Source: Symsagittifera roscoffensis
Lineage: Eukaryota > Xenacoelomorpha > Acoela > Convolutidae
DNA length: 64,000 nucleotides
Direction: 5' to 3'
NCBI RefSeq assembly: GCF_963678635.1
Contig: NC_087065.1
Span: 19,793,623-19,857,622, forward strand
Shown one piece after another: positions 56,159-64,000 of the stretch. Position numbers and translations under genes: made by a program. Position 1 is the stretch's first letter. Every line of letters starts with the position of its first letter. The notes under the pieces are model-generated. The model made no database searches. It saw only the letters and a list, made by a program, of their open reading frames with translations, and was not told the origin of the DNA.

Positions 56159-57496
56159 TTAACTGTCCCCTTCCATGAATTTTTCAAGCTCGGCGTTAAA
56201 AATGTTGCTGTCTAAGTCTATGTAGTTGTCGAAACTATTCACCGCATCTCTCAGGGACTCGTCAGTGGAGGCAATGGAGATTTGATCAGAAGATGGGGAG
56301 CACGCTGGGCCTGGTGCACGATCCTCCGGTTTAATTTCGCAAATGTGCGCCTGGTTATCCGAGGGATTCTCTCTGATGGTTTGTGTGAAGGAGCCCGAAC
56401 TGTCGCCCTCCTCCAGAGGTATTGGATTATTTGCGGAGGCTGGTTGGTTTTTGATCTCGTCTATAATATCTATGTAAAATCGTTTACCATAGAATTGTGG
56501 GGGTCCAACATTTCGACTCGAACGTCTTAATTTAAAATCATTACCGGTGATAGTGTTTTCCTTTGGATGCCTTTCTTCAGTAATCGTAATTTCGTCAGAG
56601 GAGTCTTCTATCTCAAAGATTGGAAATTCGACCGGATTTTCTCCCTCCGGTTCTATATTTGAATCCAAAGGAGTGTTTGGGCCCTCCGTTGTCGTAGCAG
56701 TATAAGGTTCGCCAGGTGGGTGTGAGGTAGTTTGAGGTGCTGGTTTTATACTAATTGGGCGTTCCGATGTATCCGTAGATTGAAGTTGTTCGTCTAAAAT
56801 CACAGATTTCATATTAGTTTGATATGTTTGAGGATCTAATGATGGGGTAGGTTCTTCGTTAAAAATGTGGTTATCCGAAATGAAGCGTTTTCTTATCAAT
56901 TCTCTGCATTGAAAACCTCCCGCGATCCATTCCCAGTCACTAATGTCCGACGTATCCGACGGAATGAACATGGATTCATCACCTGCTAAATATCCTGTGT
57001 TCGAAGTCGAGGCTTAATTTCTGTTTCGTTTCGATTTGTTGAGTTTGGTAGGTTGTTTTATTCTTCTAGATCTGGTGGTGACCGGGGTGAGAGACTCTGT
57101 ATGTCGTCCTGTCTTAGGGCCTGGTTTCCGCGTCTGTTGTGGCTTCGATTTGTTTGTCTTTCTTGGACCTACTTGTAAATCAATGCTAAAAAAGGAGGGA
57201 AAAGAGATATTTCCTTTGAATGAACGGATTGTAGAAGATTTAGACTTTGGGATGGCGATGTCCAATTTTCTAATAATTTTTCCGTCGGATAGTTCAACCG
57301 TGGATTTTGTTGAGTTTATTATTTTCTGACCCAGTTGTTTATAGAAGGGATTTCCGTTTATACTTCCGTTGGTTTTTCGTAGTAAGTTACCTTTAAACGG
57401 GCTGTTTAGGGACACTCGGGAAGATGAAGGTTTAGGAGTTGTAAGATGGTCCAAATCGTAGCCTTTCTCCAATGATGACTGGTTCTTTTTCGGCAC
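56159..57496 (-). pseudogene. C-terminal tail of Pol in the smaller element
   Basis: Two frames, 57496-57014 and 56971-56159, are in the same register and separated only by a TAA at 57014-57016. The first is very basic (TRSRRIKQPTKLNKSKRNRN). The second is acidic and rich in Ser, Pro, Thr and Glu, and contains LRRSSRNVGPPQFYGKRF, a word typical of the end of animal gypsy integrases. So the tail is probably one protein of about 440 residues cut by a stop; alternatively the second is a separate ORF starting at ATG 56971. The function of such tails is poorly known, but they may guide integration. Confidence 0.6.
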
Positions 57497-57777
57497 AAGA
57501 GAGTTTTTGTATCCGTCCTCTATCCGATCGTCAGCGTTCCAGTCAAGGGCCCTTTCTCTGCTTAAGATCGACTTCCCTTTGTCTCAAAATCCACTGGATA
57601 ATTTACTAGATGCCAATTGCTTCCAGATCGTGTTCGGTTTTCTATTAAAGTGTATTTCGAACGGTGAACATTTTATTTTTGATTGAAAGGAAGATCGTAA
57701 ATTCCAAATGATTTTCGAGATGGCAGTTTGTAATGTAGGTTTTTGTTGTTCTAAAGACATTGCTAATAATTTGTTTT

Positions 57778-58380
57778 TTACATTATGAACAAATTTTCTA
57801 CAAGACCATCATAACGATGGTCCCCAACTGTACAAAATATTAATTTGATATTAAAAGAATTACAAAATAATTTAAAATCCTGGCTAGTAAAACAGGATAC
57901 ACGAATAGAATTAGAAATCCCATGGAGATTAAAACAATCTTGAAGGAGTTCGATTGCCGTTTTTGATGACGTTGAAGATGTAATTTTAGTTGATGGAAAT
58001 TTTGAAAAACGATCTATACATAATAAGATGTATTTATTGTTTCCCCAGGTGTTATCTAATGGGCCGGCAAAATCAAGGTTTAATTCTTCATCAGGTTCAA
58101 ATAAAGCGGGAAGTTCGCTAATTCGTGTGGAAGGTATGATGCTTTTTATATTCTTACCAGTTTGGGTGCATTGTGTGCAGTTAATCCCGTGGAAGTAAAT
58201 TTGTCGGTTTATATGAGGCCACCAAATATATTGCGCCAGGTATTTCATACCGAATTGGCCAGGGTGAGATTCGTGTAAGGTTTTTAAAACGGCGTGTCGA
58301 AGTGTAAAAGGAATAACCAATTTTCCATCCATATATAATAGTCCGTCGCATTTATGAAGGTCTTTCGAAAATTGGTGCAA
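57778..58380 (-). pseudogene. Integrase of the smaller element, missing the middle catalytic Asp
   Basis: The zinc-binding part HESHPGQFGMKYLAQYIWWP...CTQC is complete. The first catalytic Asp is in LNLDFAGPL. The next motif reads SIRVSCFTSQDF; relatives have Asp-Gln-Gly or similar between Val and Ser, so about three codons that hold the second catalytic Asp are missing at about 57897. The Glu of GLVEN is kept. The frame is otherwise open for 200 codons. A protein like this could bind DNA ends but should not catalyse strand transfer. Confidence 0.85.
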
Positions 58381-59319
58381 TTAACGGGAATTTGCGTTGA
58401 CGTTTTTTAGTTTTTTCTGTAAAGCCTTCACAATTGGGTTTAGCATCTCATCATCTTCCGTTAGTAATGCGACCAACTTTGCATTGAATAATGTATTTAA
58501 ATCCAAAGGTCTGTCAAGTAATTTGTGATTTTCGCGAAACTTAGTTACTAACTTTTTGTGCTCTGAGGAAATTTGGAAATCGATTGAGACCTGTATCCCG
58601 GAAGTGGAAGGATTTACTACAATTTGGTTATTTGACATATTTACACTATTTATAAATTTAAGATCCGAAGGATTACTAATTAAGCTACTATTAAGAATTA
58701 AAAAATAAATAAAGGCTGAGTTTGATAGAAAGATTTTAGTAGAGTCTGTGCTTGAGAAATCCGAGAGAATACACTTAGAGTTACAAAATTCTGTTCTATA
58801 GTGTTTTTGATTGCAGATTGAAATGGAAGAATTGACAAAATTCAATGCTGCAATTATTACGTGGTTTCGTAATTTCGTGTAATTGGCATTTTCCGATATT
58901 GAACTAAATGAATTACGTAATGAATTTTCGTTATCCAAAGGATTGAGTGCGTTAAATATTTTTTTGATAGTTGCAACTACGAATTCTTCGTCGTAATGTG
59001 ATGGGGGAATTACTTTACCCAAATGAGTTCTTGAAATTAAGTCGGTAAAACCCATATCTTTTCCCGCTAAATGCTTTATAGTAAAATTAAATGGTAAAAG
59101 GCGATCTTACCATCTTGTCAATCGGCTATGATACGTTTTGTTTCCGTGATTAGGTGACAAGGCGGAAAGGAGAGCTTTGTGATTGGTAATAATTTCGAAT
59201 TCAGAGCCGTAGAGATGGTTTTTGTAATGTTCCACCGCCCATACAACTCCTAATAGCTCTAATTTGTTTGTTGAATATTTGGATTCATGAGGATTTAAAA
59301 ATCTTGAAGCGAATGACAC
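58381..59319 (-). pseudogene. RNase H and connection region of the smaller element
   Basis: The frame 59319-59107 contains SFASRFLNPHESKYSTNKLE, then LLGVVWAVEHYKNHLYG, then ITNHKALLSAL, where relatives have ITDHKAL. The second catalytic Asp is therefore Asn (codon at 59182-59184). The first Asp lies upstream in RVKTDASHNGLGA in a neighbouring frame. LTRW is followed by a stop near 59107, then the frame goes on as DRLLPFNF and GKDMGFTDLISRTH (about 59035), the usual link to integrase. A long spacer frame, 59055-58381, follows without motifs. Confidence 0.75.
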
Positions 59320-59329
59320 TTTTTTCCAA

Positions 59330-60370
59330 ACGTTCTCATGGAGTTGTTCAAGGGATGCGCCTAACCCGTTATGTGAAGCATCAGTTTTTACTCTCGTGGG
59401 CCTTTTGACGTCGAAGTGGGTGTTTTCTGTAAGATTGACTATTTCTGATTTAATTTTATCGAATGCTTTTGTGTGATCTTCATTCCAAAGGAAAATCGAC
59501 TTCTTGTTTAAAAAAGGTCTTAGCGGGATTCCGAGGGATGCTAAATTTGGTACAAATTTTATGTACTGATTAGTTGACCCGAAGAATGATCTTAATTCCT
59601 TTAGATTTTTTTGGATTGGAATATCTTTAATTGCTTTGGTTTTATCGAATAGTGGGGCAATTCCGGATTTGGATATTTTAAAGCCAAGCCAATCGATTTA
59701 TTTTTGAAAAAATTTGCATTTCGACCATTTAACTGCGAAATTGTAACTATCTAGCGTTGATAAAAATTTATAGACAATTTTCTTGTGGTCATTAAAACTT
59801 CCTTTGGAAGCGCTAATATGTCGTCAAGGTAACAATTTGTAAAAGGAATATTTCCCAGAGTTAAGTCCATGACTCTTTGAAACTCGTTTGGCATATCGCC
59901 GAGTCCGTAAAAACCGGTTAAAAATTGATAAGTTCCTGTTATATCTCCGCCAACTAGGCTAAAATTGCATTGGCTGCTAGTAAAATTGTCTAGCGAAAGT
60001 TGACTATATGCATTCTTTAGATCTAGATTGGTGAACCATACTTCTCCGGCGGAATTGTTTGAAATTTGAGCCGCTACATTATCCACTAATTCGTGTATAT
60101 TGGGCATCTGGTATTTGTTCTTGTAAATTTGTTTGTTGATAAATGTTGAATCTAGGGCTAGCTTTATCGATTTGTCTTTTTTACAAGTGATAACTATCGG
60201 ACTAATAAATATGTCCTCATCGCAGTTTTCTAATTTTTTTGATATGTCCTTCGGATTTGAGTCTGTACAATTCTGATTTTACTGAATCCAGTAAGTGTAA
60301 AGGGACCCTCCTGCCTTTTAGTTGAATTGGCTTTAGTGGTTCGTGAAAGTGTGTTATTTTTTTGTTTGAT
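59330..60370 (-). pseudogene. Reverse transcriptase of the smaller element
   Basis: NKYQMPNIHELVDNVAAQI, FTNLDLKNAYSQLSLD and FLTGFYGLGDMPNEFQRVMD, with the catalytic YLDD at 59820-59831, appear in order in the frame 60107-59751. Thumb motifs (ELRSFFGSTNQYIKFVPNL) follow in another frame near 59600-59545. Stops upstream (near 60225) and a frame change near 59800 break it. By motif it belongs to an animal Ty3/gypsy lineage. Confidence 0.88.
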
Positions 60371-60890
60371 TTTTTATTTTTGCAATCCGAAGGAATAATT
60401 GTTTGAAAGTTTTGGAAATCATGTCTATTTCTTTATCTATGTCAAGTGAGGTAAATGAATTGATAGACTTACAAGTTCTCTTGTTGGTGAGTGTTGTGTA
60501 TTGTTTTTGTGAAACTTCGATTCCGACCTTCGGTAAATTGTCGTTTCCCAAGATGTTTCTTTCGTGACCTTGTGTTAGGAAGAAGTGGCATTCCTTGTGA
60601 GACCATCCATTTGAGAAAATTAGGACGATTACCTTTCCATTGATATTTATTGCATTGTTCGTAAATCCGCAAAAATGTTCTTTAGTCGCTTTATCCACTG
60701 GATATATTTTCACATAAGGGTCTCGTAACTTCAACTCGTGTAACACATTCTGTTTAAGGAAGCTTACAGGGCTAGCTGAATGCACCTGTATATTGAGAAT
60801 TACTTGGTTTTCATTTCCTAGGCCAATATTTAATAGTTTCTTCAATTCCTTTCCTTGATCGTCGTAGATAGTTGTTACGTTTAATACAGA
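60371..60890 (-). pseudogene. Protease-like region of the smaller element, catalytic Asp lost
   Basis: The frame 60845-60354 has the expected position and fold words (VSFLKQNVLHEL, then HFFLTQGHERNILGNDNLPK). The active-site loop, usually Asp-(Thr/Ser)-Gly-(Ala/Ser), reads HSASPVSFL at about 60771-60782, so the Asp is replaced by His. It cannot be an active aspartic protease as it stands. Confidence 0.65.
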
Positions 60891-62021
60891 GTAATCAATG
60901 TTATCGCTCTGTCCGGACTCCGACCATGCGTTGATTACTCCACAGCATTCTCTATTAGCGCGGTCAATATTTACATCCGGTTGTTCCGAAGGATAATTAC
61001 AATCTGTAATATTTGCAATTTGACTATCCGCAATATTTACATTTTTACGGCGTGATTTACAGAGTCTAGTAAAATATCCTCGATATTTACAAGTCGTACA
61101 ATTCGTATCTTTAGCGGGGCAAACCGCCAGGTGTCATTTGGTAAAATTTCCGCCGCATTTCATACATGTGTTAGTTCTTTCGATGTTTAGGGTGGGTTCT
61201 CTTTTTACATTAAAATGATTAAAAGATTTGTTGGAAAAGTATCCGTTGGATTTAAAAGTACTCGTCATTTTGATGTGGTTTGTTATTCCTTTTTCGTCAA
61301 TCAGGGCTACATTTAAGGCTTCTAGTGGAGGTAAGGTTTCCGTGAGAAATTTCCGTTGGATGTCCGAGTTCTTCATGTTATTGATAAAAATATCTCGAAT
61401 CCACTCATCTTCTCCTGTGGGATTGTCACATCTTTTTGCCATTTCTGCAAGTGCCCCCCAGAATTGTTCTAATGATTCTCTGTCCCTCTGTTTTCTGTTT
61501 AATAGCTTGTGTCTTTGGAAGTTTATGTTTGTCTTTCTCACAAAAGCTATGAACAAATTTTCCCAAAATTCTTTGAAAGAAATTTGTAGAACTTTAACTC
61601 TCGTGAACTTTTGGCCGAATATTTTCTTTCCTTCATTTCCGAAGGCTAGATAAAGTATGGATCTGAGTTTTTTGTCCGCCTCTTCAAGTCTCATGCCGTT
61701 GAATTTCTTAGTTTCTGACTATATTGAGGCCATTTCTTCGTCATCGAACCTCTTTTGTTCTCGAATATTTCTCTCAATGCGAGATGTTTTTTGAGCGTCG
61801 GACTCGTTTTCCGGCGGATTTTCCAAAGTTAGGGGAAGTGGGTGATATCGTTCCGATGGATTCAAGAGATTTTTGATATCAATATTCTCCTTTGCGATTA
61901 TTGCTAGTTGTGGAATAAATCGCTCCACTCTTCCCAAGGAATTGGTGGGTCCACTGTGTGGTTTTGCCAAAATGAAGGTATACCTCTCACGTTTGATTCG
62001 TTGCTGTTTGACTGCGCCATG
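60891..62021 (-). pseudogene. Gag of the smaller element
   Basis: An ATG at 62021-62019 uses the last base of the LTR and the first two of the primer site. It opens a frame (IPSFWQNHTVDPPIPWEEW) that ends near 61925. The neighbouring frame 61970-61719 continues to a TAG, and 61694-61134 carries a capsid-like region (FKEFWENLFIAFV, SLEQFWGALAEMAKRC). Two zinc-knuckle-like motifs follow: CMKCGGNFTK, interrupted by TGA, then CTTCKYRGYFTRLC near 61110-61066. The arrangement matches animal gypsy Gag. The stop and at least one frameshift make it a pseudogene. Confidence 0.75.
62003..62020 (-). promoter_or_regulatory. Primer binding site of the smaller element
   Basis: The minus strand reads TGGCGCAGTCAAACAGC directly after the LTR terminal CA. 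It starts with TGG, the complement of a tRNA CCA end. Which tRNA it matches was not determined. Confidence 0.7.
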
Positions 62022-62232
62022 ATAAAATGTTTCTTTGTTACGGATAATTCTACTTAGTTACAAATAAGATATGTTTAAAAAGTGAATTAATCTCTAAATT
62101 AAAACATTAAAAAGTGAGCGATCATTCTCTCCGTCGGAGAGAATGAAGATAACAAGGTCAAATCTAAAATAACCAGTTAAAATACTTTAAGACTAATTAA
62201 ATGAAATAAGACGAATGGTATGATTCGCAACA
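62020..62232 (-). repeat. 5' LTR of the smaller element
   Basis: 213 bp, matching 55649-55861 with about four differences. The hairpin is at 62123-62145. The right flank is GTTCT, the target duplication. Confidence 0.95.
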
Positions 62233-62237
62233 GTTCT

Positions 62238-64000
62238 CGCCTTGTTTTTTTTGCCTGACAGATTTTGACTTTTTAACTAGCTGCTGTTTAAATTGTTTTT
62301 AAAATATAATTCGAAAAATTTTGTAGTCGTGAGCCCAATTAAAAACATATTTTGCTTTTAATCATTTTTGCAATTATTTCAAAGACGTTATAAATTAGTC
62401 AAAAGACTTAAGCCTTTGTTCTGATATGAGCCGTCTTGATGTATTTTTAATGTCAATCGGTTACAGACTGAAAAACTTAACTAGTTTCTTCTAATTCTCA
62501 CTTTCATTCTCATTCGACTCATTCTGATAACTGTTTGTGCAACTGATTTTGCGTTAAAAAAACTAAAATACATACGAAGACAAAAATCCCTTCCTTTTTA
62601 GCGCCACATATAAAAAAATTAATAGTTTAAGCAATCAAATATTCTTCGCTCTTTCTTAGCATACCAGTCGTTTAGTTCAATTTTTTGGAAAATTAATGTA
62701 CAGCGTTTTTCTAATGAGATCACAAATCATTATTGTAACATAGTTAATTCTACTTATCACGCAGCTTGTATTTGTTAAAAACAAAGTAACTCAATCGGCC
62801 CTTTTTCTAATGTTTTCAATATTTGTAGGTGTTCTTTATGATTGTTTTACCGAGCTTTAAAGCTCAGCCAAAACTAGCCTAAAAAGGATAGCCAATTATA
62901 TTAGTCTCTAATGCATCTGTGATACTTTTTAATTACTTCAAGATGATTTTCTTCAAAGTTTCACATCGGAGGTTAAGAGTACGCTAAGTTACGGGCTTTG
63001 AAAAACATAAGAGCAAACTAATTGACACTTGTTGGTATCACTTTTGAAGGTGCTATGGATTTTGTACGCTAAATGTTCCATTTTTCTCCATACAAATTTT
63101 GCTCCAAATATAATTTTGTCAACCATAATTAACGAATGTAAAAGTACTTCAAGTTTTTCTAATAAATTTTCGCTTCTTGATCAAAATTATTTTTAAAATT
63201 CAGTTTGAAATCATCAAAACATTTTTATATGCTATTGAACTTACTTTTTTTTCTGACTTTCAGAAAAAATGATGAGATAATCGTAAAAGAGTGCAATTTT
63301 TTTGAGCTAATTTTTCATATTTTGAACAAACAATTTCGACGCAATCTAACGACTTTGCTGTCTTGAACCCTAAGTTTTTTGCAAAAATGTACAAAAATCA
63401 TTACCAATGACTCAAAAAAAATGCAATCAAAAATTTAATTGATATCAGAATACGTGCTTTGCAACACTTGTTAGCATTTTATATTACCAAGCATAACAAT
63501 CTCGTAAACAGTTTTGTCAGAAAAATTTACGCAATTTCAACTATAAATTTTTAGACGAATACTTTGACAAAAAATATGCTGTGATAGATTTATCTTAGAA
63601 GCTAAATTAAACCGATTTTTCAAAATTATGTGCAGTGGTTTTTTTCCTAAGACAAAATTAAAACTAATTTGACTATTCTAATTGACATTGTGAGAATTAG
63701 CACCCACTGTACTCCTCCCAGAGTAGGTTTTTCACTTTGCGCTAAAAAATCGTGTGGGCGATAAATTTTGAAAAAAAAATACGTGAAGTGGTCTCGTTTG
63801 TTTGAGTAGAGGAAGTCAAAATGTTTCTATTGGCGTACTAAGATGCTTAAAAACAGTCAAAATGATAGTCTTTTGCGATGATATATTTTAAGTGTGGTTC
63901 TGTAAAACAAAAAAGTTGGCAAACTGGTTATCTCACATAAAAACGATGAATTTTAATTATATGATTCTTAAGATCTTATAACCAGGTGCATGCATAAAAC
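62238..64000. other. AT-rich stretch to the window end, nothing recognised
   Basis: No open frame above 60 codons and no repeat that I could match elsewhere in the window. Confidence 0.4.

Larger units (their letters stand above)
55649..62232 (-). mobile_element. Ty3/gypsy-type LTR retrotransposon with perfect 5-bp target duplication
   Basis: LTRs of 213 bp (55649-55861 and 62020-62232) start TG, end CA and differ at about four positions. The target duplication is GTTCT at 55644-55648 and 62233-62237. The element is 6,584 bp, minus strand, with gag on the right and pol to the left. A primer site TGGCGCAGTCAAACAGC directly follows the 5' LTR, and a purine tract AAGGGGAA directly precedes the 3' LTR. 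Frames are broken in gag and pol, and several catalytic residues are lost, so it is recent by LTR but not autonomous. Confidence 0.95.

Noticed and set aside
1-64000. CRISPR arrays, operons, rRNA genes, phage genes
   Set aside because: Nothing of the kind is visible. Introns and retroelements show this is eukaryotic nuclear DNA.

Overview
The window looks like AT-rich nuclear DNA from an invertebrate animal. Evidence for this is GT-AG introns, a membrane-anchored UDP-glycosyltransferase gene, a four-pass MARVEL-like membrane-protein gene with very long introns, and a dense load of LTR retrotransposons, tRNA-derived SINEs, hAT-type miniature elements and diverged low-copy repeats. Nothing bacterial is visible. 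I cannot name the species. Both host genes have an AG acceptor-like site just before the start codon, which would fit either 5' UTR introns or spliced-leader trans-splicing.

Layout. 0-0.85 kb: decayed LINE reverse-transcriptase tail. 1.97-3.81 kb: intact two-exon UGT gene (+), 519 residues. 4.3-9.8 kb: no genes; a family of roughly 350-900 bp repeats. 9.87-41.97 kb: a three-exon gene (+) for a 158-residue, four-TM protein (exons 9872-10013, 31109-31261, 41786-41967). Its splice phases agree exactly, and the exons stand out by GC content and hydrophobicity. Intron 1 (21.1 kb) carries an 18.8-kb LTR retroelement on the minus strand (10213-28980), a 418-bp hAT-like miniature element with an 8-bp target duplication, and a 389-bp triplication that ends on the exon 2 acceptor. 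Intron 2 (10.5 kb) is repeats and low-complexity DNA. 42-55.6 kb: gene-free, with SINEs, foldbacks, minisatellites and dispersed repeat pairs. 55649-62232: a second, smaller Ty3/gypsy-type element, minus strand, with 213-bp TG...CA LTRs and a perfect 5-bp target duplication. 62.2-64 kb: nothing recognised.

The giant element is the most unusual object here. Read on the minus strand it has: 5' LTR, a 1.6-kb leader with a small basic ORF, a long gag with a CCHC knuckle, protease, an unusually long protease-RT spacer, RT (YLDD), RNase H, integrase (D,D35E plus a GPY/F-like module), a Pro/Ser/Thr-rich ORF, an envelope-like gene, and a further open region of about 1.8 kb that I do not recognise. 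Then come a 1.6-kb 3' UTR and the 3' LTR. Its frames are interrupted by stops and frameshifts, and its LTRs differ by about 5-6 percent by eye, so it is a decayed copy. The smaller element has LTRs about 98 percent identical, yet it has lost key catalytic residues in protease, RNase H and integrase.

All calls were made by reading translations and repeats by eye, with no database search. Family names rest on motifs, and divergence values are hand counts.
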